A stretch of DNA of 32,176 nt, taken from assembly GCA_020852965.1 (NCBI GenBank), contig JADYZV010000166.1, positions 1-32,176 on the forward strand, given 5' to 3'. The position numbers were made by a program, and so were the translations under genes. Origin of the DNA: Pirellulaceae bacterium. GTDB taxonomy: Bacteria > Planctomycetota > Planctomycetia > Pirellulales > Pirellulaceae. Positions 7,811 to 16,116 of this stretch are shown here, one piece after another (within the stretch, counting starts at the first letter, position 1; every line of letters starts with the position of its first letter). The notes under the pieces are model-generated. The model made no database searches. It was not told the origin of the DNA and was given only the letters and a program-made list of their open reading frames with translations.

Positions 7811-7842
7811 GGTCGAGCTCGATCGCCGGATAGAGCTCGACC
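7811..7842 (-). terminator. Perfect 10-bp hairpin between the DUF1559 gene and the lipoprotein gene
   Basis: Arms GGTCGAGCTC (7811-7820) and GAGCTCGACC (7833-7842) pair perfectly around a 12-nt loop, 21 bp after the DUF1559 stop codon. On the minus strand the hairpin is followed by AACCTCTTTG, so the U-tract is weak. It could be a partial terminator, an RNA-stabilising structure or a processing site that sets different levels of the two gene products. Confidence 0.45.
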
Positions 7843-7862
7843 GCGAATTCTGGCTGCTTGAT

Positions 7863-8867
7863 CTATTGATCGATGCTCGCAATCACTTGACCGTCATTGC
7901 GGATTGCCATGGCCTTAAAGCTCTGGAAGTCGATTGAGTTAGATATAAAGTGAATGCTGCCGTCGGCCAGGGCTACTTGAATACCGCCGGTATGGAATGA
8001 GTTTACTGTCGTATTGTTGCGATAGGGTACTCGATTTCCAGGGTCGTCGATTTGCGAATTGGGAGGTTGTCGAATGCAGGTGGTACCTGTTTGCCAATGG
8101 TCCGTACAAGTCGCTCCGCTGACCGTATAGTTACGTCGCGCACCACTCCAACCGCCATAGTAGTTGGAGGTCAGATCGGTCTTGCGCACTTGTCCGGATT
8201 GCTCCGCGATAATAATCGTGTTCGACGTTCCATCCGTAATGTCCCCAATGCTCTTCGACTCATTGACGGTCATGATACCTTGGTCGCAGCTCCAGCCTTG
8301 TCCGCAATCGCGATACCCAGCCTGTGTCCAAGTGAAGGTAGGCGCGGCACCTTGGAGTCCCACGTAATGAATTCCCATGCCATTGCCAGGATTGTTGAAG
8401 CTACCGGTGCCACCGGTATTGGTGACATACGTTTGCGGGAAGACTTCCAATGCACTAGAAGGGCAGCGGTAGTTGGGGAAAACATAACCGCTGAGCATCT
8501 GATTGCCTCCCATGAAAGCAGCGGCTGCCGTTGAACCGCCGCCGAAACTACCGCTGAAATTAAGGCTGTTGTAAAGACTGGACTGTTCCAGAAATGGCAA
8601 GATACTGATTCGCCAATTGGTGCCGTCTTTGATGCCCACTTGAGACCACGTATTCCCAGCGCGCGAACCGAAAGGGAATCTGCGGTTGGTGTCGTGGTAG
8701 TTATGCATCGCTAGACCTATCTGCTTCAAGTTGTTGCTACATTGCATGCGCCGAGCCGCCTCGCGCGCCGCTTGAACAGCAGGCAGTAGGAGACCAACCA
8801 GAATGCCGATGATCGCAATGACGACCAATAATTCAACGAGTGTAAACGCACGTTTCAATTGAGACAT
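7863..8867 (-). CDS. DUF1559 domain protein with type IV prepilin-like N-terminus
   Basis: A 334-residue secreted protein of the large planctomycete DUF1559 (SBP_bac_10-like) family. The N-terminus has the prepilin cleavage/methylation motif RAFTLVELLVVIAIIGIL (residues 6-23), in which Ala replaces the usual Gly at the cleavage site. The family hallmark QAAREAARRMQCSNNLKQI follows at about 31-49. The C-terminus has the typical H-X9-DG pattern (FHTGGIQVALADGSIHFIS). These proteins are present in many copies per genome and probably form or decorate surface pseudopilus structures; the exact function is unknown. The start is ATG at 8867. A lipoprotein gene lies downstream on the same strand. Confidence 0.95.
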   Translation of the reverse strand: MSQLKRAFTLVELLVVIAIIGILVGLLLPAVQAAREAARRMQCSNNLKQIGLAMHNYHDTNRRFPFGSRAGNTWSQVGIKDGTNWRISILPFLEQSSLYNSLNFSGSFGGGSTAAAAFMGGNQMLSGYVFPNYRCPSSALEVFPQTYVTNTGGTGSFNNPGNGMGIHYVGLQGAAPTFTWTQAGYRDCGQGWSCDQGIMTVNESKSIGDITDGTSNTIIIAEQSGQVRKTDLTSNYYGGWSGARRNYTVSGATCTDHWQTGTTCIRQPPNSQIDDPGNRVPYRNNTTVNSFHTGGIQVALADGSIHFISNSIDFQSFKAMAIRNDGQVIASIDQ

Positions 8868-9316
8868 GTTGCAGCTTCTTTGAGAATTGAGGACGGAGCT
8901 ACCAAGTCGTTGATCTACAGGATGAAAGTTCGCAGATTCTTTACGGTTGATAGCCTGGGGTGGGAAAGGAAGAAAGTTTGAATGGGGGCGCCCGTTATTT
9001 CAAGCAATGGACGCTTGATAATTCCGTGGTTTTGGCAGGATGGAGAACGCAGCCAGCAGCCTGTTTTTGTGTCGGCCTAACTCCTGGCGTATGAGTGCAT
9101 AGCTAGGTGATGATTTTGGTTTCTCCTGATCATAACTGAGAATGCCCTAGCTGGAAAAGTAGGTTTATGGCTCAAATCCTTAGAATCCACGCAAAAGTAC
9201 ACCATTGTGAGTAGTTTTGTTCGTGTTTGTCTAGGCGTGGTTTCGGCGCCGCAAAACTGGGCAGGCGTGTGCGTGCGACCGAGGGGTGACGCAGCTACTT
9301 TTTTGAACGCCGCTAA
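8868..9316 (-). other. 449-bp gap without a gene
   Basis: This holds the upstream region of the DUF1559 gene and the downstream end of the RND pump gene. It is A+T-richer than the flanking genes. I see no convincing ORF, no strong hairpin followed by a U-tract and no copy of the window's repeat families. Regulatory sites for the DUF1559 gene must lie here, but I cannot place them. Confidence 0.5.
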
Positions 9317-12300
9317 CTATTTAAGAGCGAAGCGTCGCAATAGAACATAAAACACAGGGGTCAGGAATAGTCCGAACAGGGTTACTCCCAGCATCCCGCT
9401 GAAGACGGTCGTACCGAGCACGCGTCGCATCTCGAATCCGGCACCCGTGGCGATCAATAAAGGGATAACGCCTAGGATGAAAGAGAAGGCGGTCATCAAA
9501 ATAGGGCGCAAACGCAAGCGACAGGCATCGATGGCAGCTTGGAAGCGATCTTTGCCTTTGTCTTCTTCGGCCTTGGCGAATTCGACGATCAAAATCGCAT
9601 TCTTACAGGCCAAGCCGATCAGGACGATGAAGCCAATTTGGGTTAACACGTTGTTGTCCATCGAGCGAAACCATACGCCGACCAATGCGAATAACAAACA
9701 TAGGGGAACGATAAGGATAATCGCCAGGGGCAACAACCAACTTTCGTACTGAGCCGCTAGCGCGAGGAATACAAACAAGACCGCCAGTGGGAATAGGAAC
9801 ACGATCGTATTGCCGGCCTGCTTTTCCTGGAAAGCCATCTCCGTCCACTCGTAGCCAAACCCAGAAGGTAGATTTTGCGCCGCTAAACTCTCCATCGTCG
9901 CCAGCGACTGGCCTGTACTGTAGCCGGGTGCCGTAGTGCCGTTCAAATCCGCAGCGGGAAACAGGTTGAAACGCACCAATCGATCCGGGCCCGCCGTGAT
10001 TTGGACGTCGACAACTGAGCCGAGGGAAATGGTTGCCCCTCGATCGCTCCGCGTGCGTATCTTCAGGATGTCGCTCGGATCGTCACGAAACTCTGGTTCC
10101 GCCTGCGCGGTCACGCGGTAGGTACGCCCCAGGAAATTGAAATCGTTGACGTACATCGAACCGAGATAGATCTGCATGGCTTCAAAGACGTTGTTGACAG
10201 GGATGTCGAGCATCTGCGCCTTGGTGCGATCGACCTCGGCATAGACTTGCGGCACGTTCATGTGCAAGTTGGTAAAGGCCTGGGTGATGCCGGGCTGTTC
10301 ATTGGCTTGGGCTAGCATGTTTTCCGTGACCGCATGGAGCGCGTCGATCCCGGCACCGCTGCGATCCTGGACGTACATTTTGAAGCCGCCGCCGCGACCG
10401 ATACCACGAATCGGTGGCGGCGGAATGATTAGAATTCTGGCTTCGCTGATCTCCGCGACTTCACGCCGTAGGTCCTTCACGATGGCTTGTATTCCGCGAC
10501 CTCGTGCGGCTCTTTGCTTGGCATCTTCGAGTGGTAGGAACGAGACGGCCGCATTGGGGCTGATGGTGAACGTTGATCCAGAAAGCCCAGCGATCCCTAC
10601 CGCGTGAGCTACACCGTCGATCTTACTTCCAATTTCGGCAACTCGCCGAGTGACCAGGTCGGTTCGCGACAGCGAGGCACCGTCCGGCAAATTAATACTG
10701 ATAATCACATAGCCCTGGTCTTGGTCGGGGATAAATCCCGTAGGCACCAAGCCAAAACTCAAACCCGTGCAAACCAAGAGTACCAAATAGATGACAATCG
10801 CCATGCCAGACTTCTTGACCAAGCGACCAATGATGCCCGCATAGGCGTTGCTGGTGAAGTCGAACGAGCGATTGAACCAACGAGAGAACCAGCCGAACAG
10901 GAAGTCGACCCAGCGGCCGAAGTTGTTTCGAGGCGCATCCTTGGGTTTGAGCAAAATTGCGCATAGGGCTGGGCTGAGGGTCAACGAAACAAAGGTCGAA
11001 ATGGCCGTCGAAATCGAAATGGTGAGCGCAAACTGTTGATAGAACTGGCCGCTGATGCCAGGCACAAATACCGTCGGTACGAAAACGGCGATCAATACTA
11101 GCGTGGTTGCGATCAACGCAGAACCTACTTCGTCCATGGCTTTGTGCGTCGCCGCGCGCGGTGTCATCCCTTCAGCAATCAGCCGTTCGACATTCTCGAC
11201 CACGACAATTGCGTCGTCGACCACGATTCCAATCGCTAGCACCAAGCCAAACAATGACAGCGTATTGAGTGTCACGCCGAGGGATTGCATCACGGCAAAA
11301 GTGCCGATCAATGAGATGGGAATGGCGATGACAGGGATGATGGTCGGGCGCCAGCCGTGCAGGAACATGAACACGGTCAACACCACAAAGACCGTCGTAA
11401 AGAAAAGAGTTTCGGTGACTTCGTTAATCGACTGCTCTACATAGTCGGTAGGATTGTAAGCAATTTCGTAGCTGAGTCCTTGTGGGAAGTCTCGGCTTAT
11501 TTCGGCCATCGTCCGCTTGACTTCGCTGGCCGTGTCGACCGCGTTGGTTCCGGGGCGCTGGTAGACCAGCACGGCGATAGCCGACTTGCCGTCGAGATAG
11601 CTCAACCGCGAGTAATCTTGCGCTCCGAGCTCGATTCGCGCTACATCGCGCAGACGAGTCACGCGTCCGTCGCTGCCGCGTTTGACAATGATGTCGCCGA
11701 ATTCCGCTTCTCGAACCAACCTTCCTTGCGTGGTGACATTCAATTGAAAAGCCCCCAAATCGCTCGTTGGAGGCTGTCCGATCACACCCGCAGCGACTTG
11801 AACATTTTGACCGCGAATGGCTTGAACGACTTCGCCCGCAGTCAAGTCGACGTGGGTCATCTTTTCGATATCCAACCAGACTCGCATGGCATACTCGTTG
11901 CCCCCTGCGATGCGGATTTCACCGACACCGTCCAGTCGCATTAGCGCATCGCGCACTCTTAAGTAGGCGTAGTTGCTGATGTAGAGTTCGTCGCGACTGT
12001 TGTCGGGTGAGTTGATGTGGACTACCATCAACATATCGGGGATTTGCTTGGTGGTGGTGACGCCGATCTGCCGAACCTGTTCGGGCAGTCGCGACTCGGC
12101 AATCGCTACCCGGTTTTGCACTAGCACTTGGGCATCGTCCAAATTGGTGCCGAGTCTAAAGGTGACGGTCAATTGCATCGTGCCGTCAGAACTGGATGAC
12201 GACTCCATGTAGAGCATATCGTCGACGCCATTCATCTCCTGTTCGATAGGGGTGGCAACGGTGTCCGCGATGACTTGTGGGGTGGCACCGGGGTAGCTGG

Positions 12301-12445
12301 CGCGTACCAGCACGGTCGGTGGGGCGACATTGGGATACTGCGAAACAGGTAGCGTAAAGTAAGTGATTCCGCCTACCAGCACGATCAGGAACGACAGCAC
12401 GGCCGCAAAAATGGGCCGCTCGATAAAGAAGTGTGGGAATTTCAT
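9317..12445 (-). CDS. RND efflux pump inner-membrane permease, HAE1 (AcrB/MexB) family
   Basis: A 1042-residue proton-driven multidrug exporter, close to the 1049 residues of AcrB. It starts KFPHFFIERPIFAAVLSFL, typical of the family, and has twelve expected membrane segments with two large periplasmic loops. The proton-relay motif VDDAIVVVENVER lies in the TM4 region (near residue 405), and the second-half counterpart CKNAILIVEFAK keeps the essential Lys near residue 940. The longer open frame up to 12556 is rejected: ATG 12445 has GGAAG 9 nt upstream and overlaps the adaptor stop in an ATGA (12442-12445), so translation is probably coupled. Together with the adaptor and MarR genes it forms one operon. 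An outer-membrane factor is not encoded nearby. The substrate cannot be told from sequence. Confidence 0.95.
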   Translation of the reverse strand: MKFPHFFIERPIFAAVLSFLIVLVGGITYFTLPVSQYPNVAPPTVLVRASYPGATPQVIADTVATPIEQEMNGVDDMLYMESSSSSDGTMQLTVTFRLGTNLDDAQVLVQNRVAIAESRLPEQVRQIGVTTTKQIPDMLMVVHINSPDNSRDELYISNYAYLRVRDALMRLDGVGEIRIAGGNEYAMRVWLDIEKMTHVDLTAGEVVQAIRGQNVQVAAGVIGQPPTSDLGAFQLNVTTQGRLVREAEFGDIIVKRGSDGRVTRLRDVARIELGAQDYSRLSYLDGKSAIAVLVYQRPGTNAVDTASEVKRTMAEISRDFPQGLSYEIAYNPTDYVEQSINEVTETLFFTTVFVVLTVFMFLHGWRPTIIPVIAIPISLIGTFAVMQSLGVTLNTLSLFGLVLAIGIVVDDAIVVVENVERLIAEGMTPRAATHKAMDEVGSALIATTLVLIAVFVPTVFVPGISGQFYQQFALTISISTAISTFVSLTLSPALCAILLKPKDAPRNNFGRWVDFLFGWFSRWFNRSFDFTSNAYAGIIGRLVKKSGMAIVIYLVLLVCTGLSFGLVPTGFIPDQDQGYVIISINLPDGASLSRTDLVTRRVAEIGSKIDGVAHAVGIAGLSGSTFTISPNAAVSFLPLEDAKQRAARGRGIQAIVKDLRREVAEISEARILIIPPPPIRGIGRGGGFKMYVQDRSGAGIDALHAVTENMLAQANEQPGITQAFTNLHMNVPQVYAEVDRTKAQMLDIPVNNVFEAMQIYLGSMYVNDFNFLGRTYRVTAQAEPEFRDDPSDILKIRTRSDRGATISLGSVVDVQITAGPDRLVRFNLFPAADLNGTTAPGYSTGQSLATMESLAAQNLPSGFGYEWTEMAFQEKQAGNTIVFLFPLAVLFVFLALAAQYESWLLPLAIILIVPLCLLFALVGVWFRSMDNNVLTQIGFIVLIGLACKNAILIVEFAKAEEDKGKDRFQAAIDACRLRLRPILMTAFSFILGVIPLLIATGAGFEMRRVLGTTVFSGMLGVTLFGLFLTPVFYVLLRRFALK

Positions 12446-14043
12446 GAGTTCAACTTCCACAACGTTTGCGCGCCTACGCAAGGCGGGCGCAATTTTGCGT
12501 CGGATAATAGGTCGTGGGCGGCTGAGCAGACACCGACGCGGAGCGTCGGGCCACATTCTTGCCAGGATACTTCAGGCAGTGGGTCCGGTCTCGGCGAGAT
12601 CCACTGTTCCTCGGGGACCGGCTGGTAGTCGTCGGGTAGACCGTCTTCGATAACTTCAATCGTTCCTTCAACAATTCTTATTGGTGACACCCTATTGGAA
12701 TCTTCAAGCGTTTGCCGCAGACTGTTGTCCAACAACTTCTCGTCTTTGGAACCTGGACGCGCTTGCAGCAGTCCTTCGATCACCAGCGTCTCGTCGCCGA
12801 CGAGTCCCTGGCGAATCACCCGTAGACCATCGACGATCGAACCGGGCGTAATCGTGCGGCGCTCAATGACACCATCGACGACAACGTAGACGTACTGCGA
12901 AGACTGATCGGTTCCGATCGCCGAGTCGGGAATCAGCACCGCTTTGTGCGGTGCGCTGCCCGGAATGCGAATGCGAGCGAACATGCCGGGGAGTAGGATT
13001 TGTTCGTCGTTCGGAAACACGCAGCGGGCTCGCATGCTGGCCGTGTCGATATCGAAACGATTGTCGACAAAGTCCATGTGCCCGTGATGTGGGAAGCCGA
13101 CTTCATCGACCAGTCCCAGGAAGACAGGGTTCTTTGCAACCCGCGAACTCTCACGCTCTCCGGAAGCTGCCAAACGCATGTACTTCAACACGTCTTGCTC
13201 GCTGGCATCAAACACGCAGTAGATGGGCTGCATCGACGTGATCGTGGTCAGCAGGGATGCCGCGATGGTACCGCCAGCGATCAGATTGCCTTCCGTAATG
13301 GCTTGGCGACTAATGCGTCCATCGATGGGGGCGTGAATCTGAGTATATTCGAGGTTCAATGCGGCCGTTTCTACGCCGGCTTTGGCCAATTCGATTTCGG
13401 CTTCGGCAGTCGCGATTGCCGCTTCGGCAGAACTAACGCCCGCACGCGTGCCTTCGGTGTCCGCCTGAGCTTGCAGGAATTCGGCGTGGCGTTGGTCGAT
13501 GTCTTCTTGGGCGGCAGCGTTGCGCTCGCTCAGCGCTAGAGTCCGCTTGTGCCGCAGGTCGGCAAGAGTCAGTTGTGCGTCCGCCTGAAGGGCGCGCGCC
13601 CGGGCTTCGCCGAGCTTGGCAACCGATTGTTTCAATTGCGATTCCATCTGCTGAAGTTTCGCTTTGGCCGCGTTGAATTCGGCTTCAAACGGACGCGGAT
13701 CGATGACGAAAAGCAAATCTCCTTTTTTGACAATTTGCCCATCGACGAAATGGACCGATTTCAGATATCCGCCTACTCGCGCGCGGACCTCGACCAAATC
13801 GACCGCCTCCAATCGCCCCGTGTAGGCGTCCCACTCGACGATCTTCTTGGTGATCGGACGAGCCACGGTGACGACCGGATTTAATGTCTGCGGCTTGACT
13901 TTGTCGCGACTACAGCTAGTGCACAAAACCAGTGCTAGGAGTACTAGTAACGCCCATGGCGAGGGCCTAGCACAATTCCGAATCAGCAGATCAATCACGC
14001 TGTTGGTTCTCCACCCTTTTAGATGCCCAGCGGGAAAATTCAT
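12442..14043 (-). CDS. RND efflux periplasmic adaptor (membrane fusion protein, AcrA/MexA family)
   Basis: A 533-residue adaptor linking the RND pump to an outer-membrane channel. The N-terminus has a hydrophobic segment ending in LVLCTSC, a lipoprotein-like signal. The lipoyl/barrel-sandwich halves (VRARVGGYLKSV with VDGQIVKKGDLLFVIDPRPF, and later IHAPIDGRISR) flank an Ala/Gln-rich alpha-helical hairpin (about 115-215). A beta-barrel domain and a membrane-proximal domain follow. The start at 14043 overlaps the marR stop in an ATGA; an in-frame GTG at 13998 is an alternative. The C-terminus is unusual: residues about 494-504 are encoded by a palindromic repeat (12532-12562), and the last 29 residues look like former spacer DNA, which makes this protein longer than the typical 380-400 residues. 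Confidence 0.93.
   Translation of the reverse strand: MNFPAGHLKGWRTNSVIDLLIRNCARPSPWALLVLLALVLCTSCSRDKVKPQTLNPVVTVARPITKKIVEWDAYTGRLEAVDLVEVRARVGGYLKSVHFVDGQIVKKGDLLFVIDPRPFEAEFNAAKAKLQQMESQLKQSVAKLGEARARALQADAQLTLADLRHKRTLALSERNAAAQEDIDQRHAEFLQAQADTEGTRAGVSSAEAAIATAEAEIELAKAGVETAALNLEYTQIHAPIDGRISRQAITEGNLIAGGTIAASLLTTITSMQPIYCVFDASEQDVLKYMRLAASGERESSRVAKNPVFLGLVDEVGFPHHGHMDFVDNRFDIDTASMRARCVFPNDEQILLPGMFARIRIPGSAPHKAVLIPDSAIGTDQSSQYVYVVVDGVIERRTITPGSIVDGLRVIRQGLVGDETLVIEGLLQARPGSKDEKLLDNSLRQTLEDSNRVSPIRIVEGTIEVIEDGLPDDYQPVPEEQWISPRPDPLPEVSWQECGPTLRVGVCSAAHDLLSDAKLRPPCVGAQTLWKLNS
12532..12562 (+). repeat. Family B palindromic repeat inside the adaptor gene
   Basis: CCGACGC and GCGTCGG form a perfect 7-bp stem around a GGA loop (12533-12549), followed by GCCACATTC. 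The same sequence, with CGACGGCGGAGCGTCG, occurs twice at 31829-31908. It lies in frame in the 3' part of the adaptor gene. Confidence 0.8.
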
Positions 14044-14513
14044 TCGTCACTGGCCGCGATCGATTCGCGTACCTTGTCCAATAGTCCATTGAGGCTTTTC
14101 AGTTGCGTCTGGCTCAGCTTGCCGAGCAGTTTGTTTTCAGTTTTTGGCAGATGCTGCATCGCTGCATCCGCCAGTTTTCTTCCAGATTTTGTGATGCGCA
14201 CATGAACTACTCGCCGATCCTGCTTGCATCGCTGCCGCTCGACCAGAGCCTGCTTCTCCAGATGATCGACCAGGGACGTGATGGCCGGTACGACTTGAAT
14301 CATCCGCTCTCCAATCTCGCCGCACGTCAATGGACGGTCGGCTAGTATCAAGATTCGCAACACATTAAAACGCGACAATGTCAGGCCGTGTTCGCGAAAT
14401 AGCCGCGACAGGCGATTGTCGAGTTGATCGCCGATGCGGAGCAAGTTCACCAATGTTTCTTGCTGAAGGGAGGCGAACGGCACCGAGCGTTTGAGTTCCT
14501 GTTGTAGTTTCAT
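14040..14513 (-). CDS. MarR-family transcriptional regulator
   Basis: A 157-residue winged-helix repressor, the usual family length. The winged-helix core spans about 45-110: helix LTCGEIGERM, recognition helix VVPAITSLVDHLEKQALVER and a wing containing QDRRVVHVRIT with the conserved D-R-R (99-101). Flanking helices form the dimer interface. Proteins of this family often repress neighbouring efflux genes and lose DNA binding when bound to the pump's substrates or to phenolic compounds. It is the first gene of the marR-MFP-RND operon, and its stop overlaps the adaptor start (ATGA, 14040-14043). A palindrome overlapping a sigma70-like promoter lies 35 bp upstream, so autorepression is likely. 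No cysteine sensor pair is obvious. Confidence 0.93.
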   Translation of the reverse strand: MKLQQELKRSVPFASLQQETLVNLLRIGDQLDNRLSRLFREHGLTLSRFNVLRILILADRPLTCGEIGERMIQVVPAITSLVDHLEKQALVERQRCKQDRRVVHVRITKSGRKLADAAMQHLPKTENKLLGKLSQTQLKSLNGLLDKVRESIAASDE

Positions 14514-14547
14514 GGCTTAGCCTGTCGCAGCCTAATATGTGATGGAA

Positions 14548-14571
14548 AAGTATCTTATCAGTAAAATACTT
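14548..14571. promoter_or_regulatory. Probable MarR operator in front of the efflux operon
   Basis: AAGTATCTTA (14548-14557), TCAG, TAAAATACTT (14562-14571) form a 24-bp imperfect palindrome (9 of 10 arm positions complementary). It is AT-rich, as MarR sites usually are, and overlaps the -10 element and most of the spacer of the predicted promoter. Confidence 0.7.
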
Positions 14572-14580
14572 AGGCGTCAA
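14552..14580 (-). promoter_or_regulatory. Sigma70-like promoter of the marR-MFP-RND operon
   Basis: On the minus strand, TTGACG (14580-14575) is separated by exactly 17 nt from TAAGAT (14557-14552). The -35 matches TTGACA at 5 of 6 positions and the -10 matches TATAAT at 4 of 6. The marR start codon at 14513 lies about 39 nt beyond the -10. Confidence 0.65.
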
Positions 14581-14591
14581 GGATTTTTAGT

Positions 14592-14632
14592 CTAGTGCCT
14601 CATCCATACTAAGAATTGGGGGTAGTGGACGA
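14592..14632 (+). repeat. Family A repeat, copy 3 (partial), abutting the purD stop codon
   Basis: The segment from CTAGTGCCTCATCCATACTA to GTAGTGGACGA aligns with the left part of the copies at 5038 and 19057. The similarity ends exactly at the purD stop codon (14633-14635), so the rest of the element is missing or was lost against the gene end. Confidence 0.65.
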
Positions 14633-15952
14633 CTATTGCGCTGCTTGTTGCTGCTCGATGAATTGTAGCGCCTTGTCGCTGATGTCCTTGCGGCACCACG
14701 ATCCGGACCAACGCACCTTTTGTACGGCCGTATAGGCGTTGAGCTTAGCCAGCGAGATCGAATCGCCCAGGGCTGTGACGCCCAGCACGCGACCACCATC
14801 GGTGAATACGGTATCGCCTTCCAGTCGAGTCCCCGCGTGGAAGACTTTCACGTCGGGCATCTCGTCGGCCGCGTCGATGCCGACAATCGGTTGTCCTTTC
14901 TTGTAGTCACCTGGATAACCCTGGCTGGCCATGACCACGCAAATCGCTGGGCGTGGATCCCACTCGGGAGTTGGGATTTGATCGAGCGTTTGATCGACGA
15001 CCGCTTCCAGGATATCAACCAGGTCACTCTTGAGTCGCATCAGCAGCGGTTGGCATTCGGGATCGCCAAAGCGACAATTGTATTCGAGCACTTTCGGTCC
15101 CGACTGGGGCGTGAGCATCAAACCAGCATAGAGTACGCCGCGAAACGGTTTGCGATTGCGCTTCATGGTATGAACGGTGGGGACCAGCACATGTTCTTCG
15201 ATCCATGCCATCAGCGCATCGTCGACCATTGGCGTGGGACAGTAGGCGCCCATGCCGCCCGTGTTAGGACCGGTGTCGCCATCGAAGGCTGGCTTGTGAT
15301 CCTGAGCAGGTGGCAGTGGCAGGATGGTGCGCCCATCGGTTATGGCCAGCACGCTCGCCTCTTGCCCGTCGAGTCGCTCTTCGATGATCATTTGCGCACC
15401 GGCCGCACCGAATTCCTTGTGCCGCGCGATGCGGTCGATGGCATCGAGCGCGTCATTGCGGCGTTTGCAGACGATGACCCCTTTTCCGGCTGCTAGGCCA
15501 TCGGCTTTCACGACCACTGGGCAGCGATCGCGCTCATCGGGAAAGCGCCCCTTGATGAAGCGCATGGCGTCATCGGGATCGCGGAAGACTTGAAAGTCGG
15601 CGGTCGGCACGTCGGCTTGGCGCAACAAGTTCTTGCAAAAGGCTTTGCTACTCTCCAACTGCGCAGCCGCTTGACTGGGGCCAAAGACCCGCAGCTTTTC
15701 CGATTCGAAGGCGTCGACGACACCCAGCGATAGCGGAACTTCGGGACCGACCACGGTCAAGTCGATCTTTTCGGACTTGGCAAATTTCACCAAGCCGGCG
15801 ATATCCTCAGCAGCGATGGGAACATTGACCGCATCGCGGGCCGTACCAGCATTGCCCGGTGCCACGAAAACGTCCTTCACGCGTGGGCTTTGCTTGATTT
15901 TCCAAGCCAGCGCGTGCTCGCGACCACCATTGCCTATAATGAGAATCTTCAT
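14633..15952 (-). CDS. purD: Phosphoribosylamine-glycine ligase (GAR synthetase)
   Basis: Catalyses the ATP-dependent joining of phosphoribosylamine and glycine, the second step of purine synthesis, in the cytoplasm. The 439 residues are close to the usual 430. It starts KILIIGNGGREHALAWK, the family N-domain signature. The ATP-grasp region contains VVKADGLAAGKGVIVC, the loop HKPAFDGDTGPNTGGMGAY and FGDPECQPLL, where Glu and Asp bind metal. The C-terminal domain ends near KVRWSGSWCRKDISDKAL. The start ATG 15952 is preferred to the in-frame GTG at 15958 because homologues begin MKIL. It stands alone, without other purine genes, which is common in this phylum. Confidence 0.96.
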   Translation of the reverse strand: MKILIIGNGGREHALAWKIKQSPRVKDVFVAPGNAGTARDAVNVPIAAEDIAGLVKFAKSEKIDLTVVGPEVPLSLGVVDAFESEKLRVFGPSQAAAQLESSKAFCKNLLRQADVPTADFQVFRDPDDAMRFIKGRFPDERDRCPVVVKADGLAAGKGVIVCKRRNDALDAIDRIARHKEFGAAGAQMIIEERLDGQEASVLAITDGRTILPLPPAQDHKPAFDGDTGPNTGGMGAYCPTPMVDDALMAWIEEHVLVPTVHTMKRNRKPFRGVLYAGLMLTPQSGPKVLEYNCRFGDPECQPLLMRLKSDLVDILEAVVDQTLDQIPTPEWDPRPAICVVMASQGYPGDYKKGQPIVGIDAADEMPDVKVFHAGTRLEGDTVFTDGGRVLGVTALGDSISLAKLNAYTAVQKVRWSGSWCRKDISDKALQFIEQQQAAQ

Positions 15953-16116
15953 TGCCACATGCTCTGCGGAACCGGGGGGACTGCTAGGTTTGTCAAAGTC
16001 CGCGATTGTAAGTGCAATGCCTAGAATCCGAAACCACCACTAAGGCCACGCCGGCTAATCCTATGAGTTGGCAGTGACCAGGTGCTGGAAAGTGACCGAT
16101 ATAAGGGGTGACCGTG

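Noticed and set aside
12446-12556. Longer N-terminus for the RND pump (37 extra residues)
   Set aside because: The extension is translated from the family B repeat and the end of the adaptor gene. ATG 12445 has a ribosome binding site, gives the standard family start and overlaps the adaptor stop.
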